64,000 bases of DNA. Origin: an uncultured Clostridia bacterium (GTDB lineage: Bacteria; Bacillota; Clostridia; Christensenellales; Borkfalkiaceae). Each line of letters begins with the position of its first letter. Position 1 is the stretch's first letter. Position numbers and translations under genes: made by a program. The stretch lies in NCBI GenBank assembly GCA_947625095.1, contig CANQMX010000001.1:62001-126000 (forward strand). The letters are read 5' to 3'. The notes under the pieces are model-generated. The model searched no databases, was not told where the DNA came from, and saw only the letters and a list, made by a program, of their open reading frames with translations. This document shows positions 28,360-37,137 of this stretch, one piece after another.

Positions 28360-30990
28360 TTATTCGGCGTAACTCATCTCCCAAATGCGCGAGAGCGGGG
28401 AAAGGAACACCGTGCAACCGGCGAACACGTCGAGCGTGTCGTCGTCGAAAAGCCCCTTCGGATAGAGATAGAGCGCCTTTTTCTGATAGGTGGGAAGTTG
28501 AATGGCGAGTTCCATGACGAGATCGAGCGCGCAGAGGTTTTCCACCGAGCCGCCCTCCGAAAGTTTGTCTCCCGTGGAGATGGAATAGGCCTTCTTGCGT
28601 TCTGCGGCGTGCGCCTCCGCTCTGCCCTCCTCGATGCGCTCGGCGAGTTCGTTGAGAATGTCCTTTTGCGTCTGCACCGTGTCGTTTTCCGAAATATCCG
28701 CGCTCTCGATCCACGGGAAGCCCCACCAGAACACACTCATCGCGTTGGAATCCTTGTGATAGACCTCAAACATATCGGGATCGGGTGAAGAACGCATTTC
28801 GTCAGCCCACACCGCAACCTGTCCCATGTAGATCTTATAGTATGGCGCGGAATCGTGCACAACGGTGATATCAAAGCCGATCCCGTTCAAAATTTCCGCC
28901 GCGTAGGACAGGGCGGCGTAGGCGGGGTGATCTTCGGTATCGCCCGGAACGATGAAGGTGTATTTGAGGCGTTCCCCTTTCGCGTTCACAAGGAGGCCGT
29001 CGGGGTTGAGGGTATACCCTGCCGTTTGCGCATATTGCAGGGACGTCTCGCCCGTTCTATCGAAGGGGTAGTACGCCGTGGCTGCCCTCGGATAATAATC
29101 CTTGAGCGCCATGGACATAGGGCGATAGATGGCAGTGGCGAGGTCGCCGGCGCCGTAATAGTCGATGCAGAGGCTTGTATCGATGGCGGACATGATCGCC
29201 TTGCGGATATTGAGATCCTGCACGAGGCTTGCGTTGATGCCGATGTAGCCGTAGCCGAGGGCATCGGTGACGGTGTAGTCGAGTTTCTTCCTATCCGCAC
29301 CGGAGAGATTTTCTATTATCTCGTTGGTCAACTGCGGGGACGCAATATCAATGTCGCCCTCTTTCACCCCCTCATAGAGCAAGGAAGCGGGATAGACCTT
29401 GTAGCAAAGTTTCTTGATCTTGGGCGCGCCGAGCAGGAAGTTTTCATTGCTCTCCAAATAGACGGTGTCGCCGCTGAAAAAGTCGCTCGCCTTGACTTCG
29501 GAGATGTCCGTGGCGGCAGTGCCGCCCGAAGCAGACGCGCGGTAAGCCCCCGCCCCCATAGGCACTTGAATGGCGTGGACGCTCTGCATAAACGCATAAT
29601 CTCCGAACTCCGCGCCGAAATACTCCTGCCCCGCGGTGAGGTTGAATTTATCCGCCGTGGAGGAATAATATTTGAGGGGCGCAACGGGAAACGCGAACTC
29701 CCGAATGGCCTTGGGGTCTACGCCGTTGATGCGGATGTGGAGGATATCATACTCCTTGCCGAGCGCCTTGTCTCCGCTCCCGTCGGGGAGCGAACTTCTG
29801 CGCTCCAAAGTGATGCCCGAGACCGTGCGCACCGTCATCTCGTCGCCCACGAGTTCCCCTATCGCCTCGCCGCGGAGATACTGCCTGAAGGTGTTCGCCG
29901 TGGCATAGTAATTGATGATATTGTAAAGGTGATCCTTATAGGTCTTGGAGGCGTTCTCCTTGCCACTGAGCATGTAGGCGAACACGAATTTCGTGAGGGT
30001 ATTTTTGTCCGTTGCCGTGTTGGTATCGTAAAAGTTATCGCGCCCGTACCACGTGCGTGAACCGTCCCGATGCGCCGGCAGCGTGATGAGGCCGTAACTG
30101 TACAGGAAGATCTCCCATTGCTGCGTGATAAGTTTGTTGCCGTTCTCGTCGACGTACCTGTCGTAGTCCCTGAGGTCGGTCGCCATGGCGGTGTTCCAAT
30201 CCGCTTCGATCTCCTCGCGGAAGAGTTCTTCGACCTTTGCGATATCCGCCTTTTGTTGAACGTCCAAATCGTTGTAATCGTCTGTGCTGTCGTTCTCCGT
30301 CCAATCCACGATCCTCTGTTTGCGCTCGAGCGCCCGTTCTTCCACCAAATTTTCAAACCGGTTCTGCTCGCTTATATCGGTCGTCTGCGTTCTGTACGCC
30401 CGCAAGCCCTGAATATCCACGGAATACAACGTAGTCGAGCCGAGATAGACGGGGTCGAGATACATATAAAGGTTGAAGAGCACATCATTCTTGGTGAGCG
30501 GTGTACCGTCCGAAAAGGTGATGCCGTCCTTCAACGCGAAGTAATAATCGGTGTAGTAGTGGGAGTAGTCATCGGGGGCGGACTGATATTCGGGGGCGCC
30601 CGTCGTGACGACGCTGTAATCGTACGCGACGCAGGGTTCATCCTCTCCCGCGACAATTTCGCCCCATTTATCGGTGGCAAGCAGGCGAAGTTGCGTGATA
30701 TCCGTAATGGTTTTGTCCGCGCCGACGGCCGCGTCGGCGGTATCATAAAACGGATTGAATGAGCCGTTCGGCATATCCGTGGCAACGGTCAGAGGCCGCG
30801 TTTCATTGGCAGTGCCTTGATCGCCGCCCTCATCGCTTCCGCCGCTTCCGCCATTACCGCCGCCGTCTTTATCCGTGCTCTCGCCGTTCGGCGTAGAGCC
30901 TTCCGGGTTCTTTGGCATATTGCGGCAACCCGCAAGCCCCAAACTCAACACGAGAACAAAAGCCAAAAATACAGCCCAAATCCGCTTCAT
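28360..30990 (-). CDS. ABC-type solute-binding lipoprotein, family 5 (oligopeptide type)
   Basis: An 876-residue lipoprotein; the signal peptide ends in LGLAGC (Cys about 22), followed by a Gly/Ser/Asp linker. The rest resembles SBP_bac_5 (OppA/DppA) with an expanded middle: KDGITFSDGTPLTKNDVLFN, NIRKAIMSAID, and AALSYAAEILNGIGFDITVV are typical segments. It is much longer than OppA (about 540), owing to a charged insertion around 225-330. The start at 30990 follows AGGAGAAAAAAC. No permease or ATPase gene is adjacent, so it is an orphan receptor; the ligand is unknown. Confidence 0.8.
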   Translation of the reverse strand: MKRIWAVFLAFVLVLSLGLAGCRNMPKNPEGSTPNGESTDKDGGGNGGSGGSDEGGDQGTANETRPLTVATDMPNGSFNPFYDTADAAVGADKTITDITQLRLLATDKWGEIVAGEDEPCVAYDYSVVTTGAPEYQSAPDDYSHYYTDYYFALKDGITFSDGTPLTKNDVLFNLYMYLDPVYLGSTTLYSVDIQGLRAYRTQTTDISEQNRFENLVEERALERKQRIVDWTENDSTDDYNDLDVQQKADIAKVEELFREEIEADWNTAMATDLRDYDRYVDENGNKLITQQWEIFLYSYGLITLPAHRDGSRTWYGRDNFYDTNTATDKNTLTKFVFAYMLSGKENASKTYKDHLYNIINYYATANTFRQYLRGEAIGELVGDEMTVRTVSGITLERRSSLPDGSGDKALGKEYDILHIRINGVDPKAIREFAFPVAPLKYYSSTADKFNLTAGQEYFGAEFGDYAFMQSVHAIQVPMGAGAYRASASGGTAATDISEVKASDFFSGDTVYLESNENFLLGAPKIKKLCYKVYPASLLYEGVKEGDIDIASPQLTNEIIENLSGADRKKLDYTVTDALGYGYIGINASLVQDLNIRKAIMSAIDTSLCIDYYGAGDLATAIYRPMSMALKDYYPRAATAYYPFDRTGETSLQYAQTAGYTLNPDGLLVNAKGERLKYTFIVPGDTEDHPAYAALSYAAEILNGIGFDITVVHDSAPYYKIYMGQVAVWADEMRSSPDPDMFEVYHKDSNAMSVFWWGFPWIESADISENDTVQTQKDILNELAERIEEGRAEAHAAERKKAYSISTGDKLSEGGSVENLCALDLVMELAIQLPTYQKKALYLYPKGLFDDDTLDVFAGCTVFLSPLSRIWEMSYAE

Positions 30991-31071
30991 GTTTTTTCTC
31001 CTTTTGTTTTTTGCGGGCAAAAAATAAGGACGCTCCACAAAGGGAACGCCCGCATGGAGTATCCCGATGTG

Positions 31072-31183
31072 TTGCGCCACAATAGATTTTCCTTAAAACA
31101 GCAAGTTTAGCCAATGGGAAAAATAGGATACAACGATGCCTATTGTAGCCATCAGCACAACTTACTATTCTATTGTGGCGCAA
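31072..31183. repeat. 112-bp element bounded by 15-bp perfect inverted repeats
   Basis: TTGCGCCACAATAGA (31072-31086) and its exact complement (31169-31183) enclose 82 bp that are much richer in A/T than the surroundings. It lies just upstream of the solute-binding protein gene. It may be a small non-autonomous element (MITE-like) or a long leader hairpin. No target duplication is obvious. Confidence 0.75.
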
Positions 31184-31261
31184 TTTCAGTATACCACGCC
31201 CACGCAGAAATTGCAAGAAATTTATGAGATTTTCGGCAAAACCCTTCTCCCCTTCATTCAC

Positions 31262-31423
31262 TCACTTCCGCCCCGCGCGTTCCTCCGCCCCCCTCATTCC
31301 GAACTTCCGCCCCGCGCGTTCCGCTGCCCCCTCCTCATTCCGAACTTCCGCCCCGCGCGTTCCGCTGCCCCCCTCATTCCGAACTTCCGCCCCGACCGCG
31401 CGTTGCGCGGTCGGGGCGGAAGT
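31262..31423. repeat. Tandem half-hairpin units ending in a full palindrome
   Basis: Three units of about 38-40 bp, each with ACTTCCGCCCCGCGCGTTCC and CTCATTCCGA, are followed by a complete 19-bp palindrome (31383-31401 and 31405-31423, spacer GTT). Only the last unit carries the complementary arm. The ORFs here are readings of the repeat. Confidence 0.8.
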
Positions 31424-31688
31424 GAGTGAATCTTTCCAAAACGCAAAGCCGCCCGCGCGTTTTCCCGCCGCCCGCGCAAACGAACAGCCCCCTACCCCCT
31501 CCCCGCGGCTTCGCCGCGGGGAGGGGGCGCTATGCGCCGCCGAGCTACTGCACGGCGGCGTTTGGTGGGAGGCGGGTTCCCCGCCGCTGCACGCCTCCAT
31601 TTGCCACACTACCGTAGGCTTAATGTCGGGGCAAGCGTTTTCGAGCCGCAACTCCATATCCCATACAAGTTACATTCCTCGCGCGTAT
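31424..31688. repeat. Intergenic region with a family B hairpin (31495-31527)
   Basis: Contains CCCCCTCCCCGCGGC and its perfect complement around TTC. The remainder (GC-rich, with TGCCACACTACCGTAGGCTT) shows no convincing gene; overlapping short ORFs have no family resemblance. Confidence 0.65.
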
Positions 31689-32009
31689 TTATTTTGCGCA
31701 GCAAAAGAAATCGCGCGAAATTTCCAACAAAAAGCTTATTGGTCGAAACCCGTCGTTACACGAGATCATCGCGGAGTGCGGGTCTTTCATCCAATCGCCG
31801 TAAAAATTGCCGCCGCCCGATGAAAGTTCCCTTACAAACCGCGCCATGCTCTCCCATGCGCCGTCGCAAAGATCTTTGGGCTTTTCGCCGTTCTCGGAGA
31901 TAAAAACCTGCCCGATCTTTACATCGCAGGCGTGCTCCATGGGGTTTTCGAATTTTTCCATGAGGTCGGGGTATTCGCTCCGCCGCATCGCCGTAATTTT
32001 CACTCTCAT
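31689..32009 (-). CDS. TIGR04076 family protein
   Basis: A 106-residue small protein of the uncharacterised TIGR04076 family, recognised from MRVKITAMRRS at the start, a Cys-containing segment HACDVKIGQVFI, LCDGAWESM, and the ending MISCNDGFRPISFLLE. It has several Cys residues (including a terminal FFCCAK) and may bind metal. The promoter -10 box ends 6 nt before the ATG, so the mRNA should be leaderless. It is divergent from the EamA exporter gene, whose promoter nearly abuts its own. Confidence 0.78.
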   Translation of the reverse strand: MRVKITAMRRSEYPDLMEKFENPMEHACDVKIGQVFISENGEKPKDLCDGAWESMARFVRELSSGGGNFYGDWMKDPHSAMISCNDGFRPISFLLEISRDFFCCAK

Positions 32010-32015
32010 GCAAAA

Positions 32016-32044
32016 ATTATATCACAAACTTCGGGGCGGGTCAA
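32016..32044 (-). promoter_or_regulatory. Promoter of the TIGR04076 gene, predicting a leaderless mRNA
   Basis: Minus-strand TTGACC (32039-32044), 17-bp spacer, TATAAT (32016-32021), 6 nt from the ATG at 32009. Confidence 0.78.
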
Positions 32045-32052
32045 CCCCGCGT

Positions 32053-32081
32053 TTGACTTTGTGCGCACTTGCGCATATAAT
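32053..32081 (+). promoter_or_regulatory. Promoter of the EamA gene, predicting a leaderless mRNA
   Basis: TTGACT (32053-32058), 17-bp spacer, TATAAT (32076-32081), 8 nt from the ATG at 32090. It is 8 bp from the divergent -35 box of the TIGR04076 promoter. Confidence 0.8.
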
Positions 32082-32089
32082 ATTGTAAT

Positions 32090-33022
32090 ATGCAACGCGC
32101 ACAAAAAGGTCTCGGCATCCTCTTTATCCTCGGCGCGGCGGCGAGTTTTGCCGCGATGAATTTGTTTGTAAACATGGCGGGCGATCTCCCCCTCATGCAA
32201 AAGGTGTTCTTCCGCAACGCCCTCACCGTTGTGGTCGTCTTTTTTGTTCTCCTCTTCCAAAAGGAGAAGTTCCGCGTCTACGACAGGCGCAACTTTTTGT
32301 GGTTTTTCCTGCGCTCGCTCATCGGATTTGTGGGCATCATTTTGAATTTTTACGCCATCGACAACCTCGCGAGCATCTCCGACGCCTCCATCCTCAACAA
32401 ACTCTCCCCCTTCTTCGCCATCCTCTTTTCGGTGTTTTTGCTGCGGGAGAAGCCCTCCATTCCCGAACTCATCTTTGTGCTTCTCGCCTTTGCGGGGGCG
32501 ATGTGCGTCGTCAATCCCCGCTTCGACCTCACCGTTCTGCCCGCCCTCTCGGGGCTGATGAGCGGCGCGTGCGCAGGGTTTGCCTACACCTGCGTGCGAA
32601 TTCTGGCGGTGAAGGGCGAGCGGGGCATCATGACCGTCTTTCTCTTCGCCCTCTTTTCGACCGTCGTCTCGCTGCCTTTCTTCATCGCATTTTACGAGCC
32701 GATGACGCTCATGCAACTGACATGGCTGCTGCTTGCGGGCGTGGCGGCGACGTGCGGGCAGTTCTTCATCACGGCGGCGTACCGCCATGCCCCCGCCAAG
32801 GAAATTGCCGTGTTCGACTACGCGCAGGTGCTGTTCGCGGCAATCCTCGGTTACTTCGTGCTCGCGCAAGTGCCCACGGTTTTGAGCGTCGTGGGGTACG
32901 TCATCATCCTCGGCGCGGCGTTCGGCAGGTGGGGGTACGAGATGCGGCGCGGAAAAAAAGAGAAGCGCCCCCGCATAAAAACCGACGCAAGACGCCAAAA
33001 AAATAGGGAGGAAAGCGGATAA
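32090..33022 (+). CDS. EamA/DMT-family transporter
   Basis: A 310-residue, ten-helix membrane protein with two EamA repeats (about 8-137 and 150-287), the family of small-metabolite exporters. Conserved features are the motif NFYAIDNLASISDASILNKL after helix 3 of the first repeat, and PAKEIAVFDYAQVLFAAILG in the second. The C-terminus is a basic tail. The substrate cannot be predicted. There is no ribosome site, in agreement with a leaderless transcript. Confidence 0.9.
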   Translation: MQRAQKGLGILFILGAAASFAAMNLFVNMAGDLPLMQKVFFRNALTVVVVFFVLLFQKEKFRVYDRRNFLWFFLRSLIGFVGIILNFYAIDNLASISDASILNKLSPFFAILFSVFLLREKPSIPELIFVLLAFAGAMCVVNPRFDLTVLPALSGLMSGACAGFAYTCVRILAVKGERGIMTVFLFALFSTVVSLPFFIAFYEPMTLMQLTWLLLAGVAATCGQFFITAAYRHAPAKEIAVFDYAQVLFAAILGYFVLAQVPTVLSVVGYVIILGAAFGRWGYEMRRGKKEKRPRIKTDARRQKNREESG

Positions 33023-33037
33023 ACGGGCGCGTTTTCT

Positions 33038-33066
33038 TTGCTTTTTTCCTCGGAATATGGTATGAT
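33038..33066 (+). promoter_or_regulatory. Promoter of the flippase-like gene cluster
   Basis: TTGCTT (33038-33043), 17-bp spacer, TATGAT (33061-33066), 9 nt before the ATG at 33076. If used, only about 3 nt of leader remain and the GGAAAG before the ATG would mostly not be transcribed. Confidence 0.62.
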
Positions 33067-33075
33067 TGGAAAGTC

Positions 33076-34458
33076 ATGAACATCGACGACGAACAAAAAA
33101 ACTCCACATCGGAAGAGGTGAAGCCCGCCGAAACCGCCGCGGAAACCGCCAAAACGACGGAAATTCCCGCCGAAATGCCGACAGAAACGGCTGCGGAAGT
33201 TCCCGCGGAAGTTCCTGCGGAAACGGCTGCGGAGGCGGAGGACGACCTCGATAGGGGCGACAGGAGCGACTTTGCCGCCCGCTATAACCGCGCCAAAGAG
33301 CGCGAGATGGAGAAATTGAAGCAGGAGATGGAGGCGCAAAAGGCGAGCGACTCCAAAGCGAAAAACCGCAAGTGGTGGATAAAGACCTCGCTGCTCCTTG
33401 TGCTCATCGCCTTTTCCATCGCCATGATGTTCACAATCACCAAGTACGTCGGCGGCAACACGGTGAGCCTTACCACCATGATCCGCGGCGTAAATTGGGC
33501 GTGGTTCGGGGGGCTTATCGGGATCGTCCTCGTCGCCATGCTGCTTGAGAGCATGAAGTATTCCTACCTGCTCAAAATTTCCACGGGCAAGTGGCGGCTG
33601 AAAAATTCCGTAAAGGTGATGTTCCTCGGCAAATATTACGACGGCATCACCCCGCTCGGCACGGGCGGACAACCCTTCCAAATCTACTACCTGCACAAAA
33701 AGGATATTCCCGCGGGCGTGGCAACTTCCGTGCCCCTCGTAAAATATATCGTCAACACCGTTGTGTTCTGCCTCATCGCGGTGGGCTTTCTCATCACCGC
33801 CCACCTCTGCGTGGATATCAACAGCATTGGCGGAACGGTCATCATGGTGGTGGCGTGGATCTCCCTCGCCTGCAATTTTGCCATTCCCCTCATCATCGTG
33901 TTTGCCTCCCTCTTCCCGCGGGCGGGCAAAAAGCTGGTCGTAAAGACGGTGGGCTTCCTCAACAAGATCCGCATCGTAAAGCGGCGCTACCCCACCATGA
34001 AAAAGTACGTCTATGAGATGGATGAGTACCGCCATTCCCTGAAATCGCTCATCCGCGAGGCGTGGAAACTCATTCCGCTCGTATTCATCTGCGCCGCCGA
34101 GACGATGGCGGGGCTTCTCGTTCCCTTCTTCACCGTGCTCGCCATTGCGCCCGTCGGCGCCGAACTCTACCCCGAACTTCTGTTGCAGATCCTGTGCCTC
34201 GGCGTTATCTCCTTCTACTCCTCCTCGCTCATTCCGACGCCCGGCAACAGCGGCGCGAACGAGGCGGTGACGACCCTCGCCCTTATCATGATCCTGGGCG
34301 ATCAGCCGGTCATAACGGCACTGTCGGGCTGGATCGTGCTCTTCTGGCGGTTCTTTGTCTACTACATCTACATTCTTTCGGGGATCGGGATCAACATCTT
34401 CGAGATCATCCGCAGTGCGGTGAGAAGACGCCGCGCCGAACGCGCTTCAAAGGGATAG
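33076..34458 (+). CDS. YbhN/flippase-like integral membrane protein, copy 1
   Basis: A 460-residue protein of the lysylphosphatidylglycerol-synthase membrane-region family (PF03706/TIGR00374). The first 100 residues are cytoplasmic and made of Ala/Glu/Thr/Pro repeats (AEMPTETAAEVPAEVPAETA), then a charged helix, then about eight membrane helices. The family signature GKYYDGITPLGTGGQPFQIY is intact, and SLIPTPGNSGANEA near the C-terminus is the second conserved block. Relatives include the LPG flippase part of MprF and glycolipid-modifying proteins. There is no catalytic MprF C-terminal domain, so it is not an LPG synthase. Confidence 0.88.
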   Translation: MNIDDEQKNSTSEEVKPAETAAETAKTTEIPAEMPTETAAEVPAEVPAETAAEAEDDLDRGDRSDFAARYNRAKEREMEKLKQEMEAQKASDSKAKNRKWWIKTSLLLVLIAFSIAMMFTITKYVGGNTVSLTTMIRGVNWAWFGGLIGIVLVAMLLESMKYSYLLKISTGKWRLKNSVKVMFLGKYYDGITPLGTGGQPFQIYYLHKKDIPAGVATSVPLVKYIVNTVVFCLIAVGFLITAHLCVDINSIGGTVIMVVAWISLACNFAIPLIIVFASLFPRAGKKLVVKTVGFLNKIRIVKRRYPTMKKYVYEMDEYRHSLKSLIREAWKLIPLVFICAAETMAGLLVPFFTVLAIAPVGAELYPELLLQILCLGVISFYSSSLIPTPGNSGANEAVTTLALIMILGDQPVITALSGWIVLFWRFFVYYIYILSGIGINIFEIIRSAVRRRRAERASKG

Positions 34459-34464
34459 CAAACA

Positions 34465-35700
34465 ATGGACGAAAAATTCGGCGCGGAGCAAATGACAAAC
34501 GCGCCGCAGGATGAGAAAGGGAAAGACAAGCTCATCATGGATGATTTCGCCCGTCAGGTGGAGGAGCGCAAGAACCGAGATACCAAGGCGAAGCGCCGCA
34601 ATTGGTGGATCAAGACGGTGCTCCTCGTCGCGCTCATCGGCGTCTCCATCTACCTTCTGTTCCCCATCACCAAGGGGCTCACGGGGCAGGGTACGAAGGG
34701 CTTTGTGGAGATGATACACGGCGCGAGCCTTCCCTACTTCTTCCTGCTCATCGGCGCCGTGCTCGCCTACATCGCGACGGAGAGTTTCCAATATTCGTAT
34801 ATCCTGAAAACTTCCACGGGGAAATTCCGCCTGCGCAACTCCCTGAAAGTTGCCATCCTCGGCAAATATTACGACGGCGTGACCCCGCTCGGCACGGGCG
34901 GACAACCCTTCCAAATTTACTATCTTCACAAAAAGGACATCCCCGCGGGCGTGGCGACCGCCGTTCCGCTTGTAAAATACATCTTTTCGACCTTTGCAAA
35001 GGGCTTGCTCACCGTCATTTTATTCAGCCTGGCCTTCACCCTTCTGCCCCCGGCGGTCACCAGCGACTCCAAGTTTATCGCCGTCTATGCGGTGGGCTGG
35101 GTCTCCATGTTCTTCAACATGATGGTGCCCGTCATCATGGTGTTCGGCTCGCTGTTCCCGCGGGCGGGAAAAAAGTTTATCATCCGCATCATCAATGTGC
35201 TCGCGAAGATGCACATTGTAAAGCGCAAGTATAGGGTCACGAAAAAGTACGTCACCGAGATGGGCGAATACCGCCGCGCCCTGAAAGAAATTTTGCGGCG
35301 GTGGTGGGTGGTGATTCCCCTCTACCTCATCTGCCTTGTGACGGCCGTCATCAACTTCTCGCTGCCCTTCTTCACCGCGCTGGCGCTTGCCAGCATGACG
35401 CCCACGGCGGAACTTTGGCTGCAAATGCTGTGCGGCGGGCTGCTCGCCTTTTACTCGGCCTCTCTCTTCCCCAGCCCGGGCAGCAGCGGCGTTATCGATC
35501 TTACCGCTTCGCTCGTGTTTGCCTCGGTGCTCAACAACGTTGCGGGGGGCGCGGGCGGCGCCGTTGCCGCGTGGATCATCCTCGTGTGGCGGTTCTTTAC
35601 CTACTACATCTACATTCTTTCGGGGATCGGGATCAACATCTTCGAGATCATCCGCGGCGCGGTGAGAAGACGCCGAGCCGAACGCGCTTCAAAGGAATAG
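34465..35700 (+). CDS. YbhN/flippase-like integral membrane protein, copy 2
   Basis: A 411-residue paralogue of its neighbours, 6 bp after copy 1. The short cytoplasmic N-terminus starts MDEKFGAEQMTNAPQDEKGK; the signature GKYYDGVTPLGTGGQPFQIY and the block SLFPSPGSSGVIDL are present. The C-terminal YILSGIGINIFEIIRGAVRR is nearly identical in all three copies, even in DNA, pointing to recent duplication or gene conversion. Confidence 0.88.
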   Translation: MDEKFGAEQMTNAPQDEKGKDKLIMDDFARQVEERKNRDTKAKRRNWWIKTVLLVALIGVSIYLLFPITKGLTGQGTKGFVEMIHGASLPYFFLLIGAVLAYIATESFQYSYILKTSTGKFRLRNSLKVAILGKYYDGVTPLGTGGQPFQIYYLHKKDIPAGVATAVPLVKYIFSTFAKGLLTVILFSLAFTLLPPAVTSDSKFIAVYAVGWVSMFFNMMVPVIMVFGSLFPRAGKKFIIRIINVLAKMHIVKRKYRVTKKYVTEMGEYRRALKEILRRWWVVIPLYLICLVTAVINFSLPFFTALALASMTPTAELWLQMLCGGLLAFYSASLFPSPGSSGVIDLTASLVFASVLNNVAGGAGGAVAAWIILVWRFFTYYIYILSGIGINIFEIIRGAVRRRRAERASKE

Positions 35701-35706
35701 TAAAAA

Positions 35707-36951
35707 ATGGACGAAAAATTCGACGCGGAGCAAATGACAGACGCGCCGCAAAACGAAAAATTTGACGCGGAGCAGATGTTAGACGCGCCGCAGGATGAAA
35801 AATCCGACACGGGAAAGACGATCGGCGCGCCGCAGGACAGGAAGCGTCTGCGCAATTGGTGGATCAAGACGGCGCTGCTGCTCATCCTCATCGGCGTATC
35901 CATTGCCATCATGCTCACGCTCGGCGACTACGTTGCGGGCGACGAGCAGATCGGCTTTGCGGAGATGGTGAGAGGGATAAACCTTCCCCTCTTTTTTGCG
36001 TTTTTGGGATTTATCCTCCTGTACATTCTTGTGGAGAGCGCAAAGTACTCCTATATGTTGAAGCGCTACACGGGGAAATTCCGCCTCCGCACCGCCGTAA
36101 AGGTGATGTTCCTCGGCAAATATTACGACGGCGTGACCCCCTTTGCGAGCGGCGGGCAGCCCTTCCAGATTTACTACCTCTACAAAAAGCGGGATATCCC
36201 GCGGGGCGCGGCGGCCGCCATTCCCCTTGCGCGGATGTCCGTGAGTCTGTTTGTGTGGTGTCTCTTCGCCCTCGTCTTGATGAGCGTTGCGCCCAACTAT
36301 CTGGAAAGTTCGGCGCACATCGCCGTCTCCATGACGGTGCGCATCGTGGCGTGGATCTCCATTGTGCTCAACCTCTCCTTCCCCCTCCTCTTTGCCGTGC
36401 TCTCCTTCTTCCCGAAGTTCACGATGAAGGGGATGGCGTTCGTCATTTTTCTGCTCAAAAAGATGCACATCGTAAAGCGGGAGTACGCCGTAACCAAAAA
36501 ATATGTGCACGGCGTACGGGAATACTGCACCGCGATGCGCGAACTCATCTGCAAGTGGTATTTTCTGCTCCCCCTCCTCGTGTTGTGCCTCATGGAGACG
36601 TGCATCAACGTGTGCATCCCCTTCTTCGCCGTCGTTTCCATTGCCAATGTACCCGCCACCGCCGATCTATTGCTGCAAATTGCCTGCCTCAACATCATCT
36701 CGCAGTTCTCCGCCTACCTCATTCCCACCCCGGGCAACACGGGCGCAGTGGAGACGACGACCTCCTTTGTGTATGCCTCCGTCCTGATGGCGCGCCCCGG
36801 GGTGAGCGCCGTGATCGGCTGGGTCGTCCTCGTGTGGCGGTTCTTCACCTTTTACATCTACATATTGTCGGGGATCGGGATCAATATATTTGAAATCATC
36901 CGCGGCGCGGTCAGAAACAGGCGCGCGCGGAACTTACAGCAGAATTTATGA
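35707..36951 (+). CDS. YbhN/flippase-like integral membrane protein, copy 3
   Basis: A 414-residue paralogue, 6 bp after copy 2. Its N-terminus carries the motif KFDAEQMTDAPQNE twice in tandem, then a third degenerate copy. The signature is slightly changed: GKYYDGVTPFASGGQPFQIY (PLGTGG replaced by PFASGG). YLIPTPGNTGAVETT is the C-terminal block. A terminator follows. The divergence in the conserved loop suggests a different substrate or a heteromeric role. Confidence 0.88.
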   Translation: MDEKFDAEQMTDAPQNEKFDAEQMLDAPQDEKSDTGKTIGAPQDRKRLRNWWIKTALLLILIGVSIAIMLTLGDYVAGDEQIGFAEMVRGINLPLFFAFLGFILLYILVESAKYSYMLKRYTGKFRLRTAVKVMFLGKYYDGVTPFASGGQPFQIYYLYKKRDIPRGAAAAIPLARMSVSLFVWCLFALVLMSVAPNYLESSAHIAVSMTVRIVAWISIVLNLSFPLLFAVLSFFPKFTMKGMAFVIFLLKKMHIVKREYAVTKKYVHGVREYCTAMRELICKWYFLLPLLVLCLMETCINVCIPFFAVVSIANVPATADLLLQIACLNIISQFSAYLIPTPGNTGAVETTTSFVYASVLMARPGVSAVIGWVVLVWRFFTFYIYILSGIGINIFEIIRGAVRNRRARNLQQNL

Positions 36952-36956
36952 GAAAA

Positions 36957-36982
36957 CCGCACCGTGGGGTGCGGCTTTTTAT
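36957..36982 (+). terminator. Terminator of the flippase-like cluster
   Basis: CCGCACC and GGTGCGG pair around GTGG, followed by CTTTTTATT, 6 bp after the stop of copy 3. Confidence 0.87.
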
Positions 36983-37137
36983 TCTTGGTGGAAAGCCCTA
37001 CCCTTCCCGAAAGGGGAGGGTGGATGCCGAAGGCAGACGGGTGGGGATGGGACAGTCTGAAAACGTTGATCCCCACCACCGCCTGCGGCGGAGCCTCCCC
37101 TTTGGAAAAGGGTAGGCCTCTGAAAGCGGAAGCAAAA

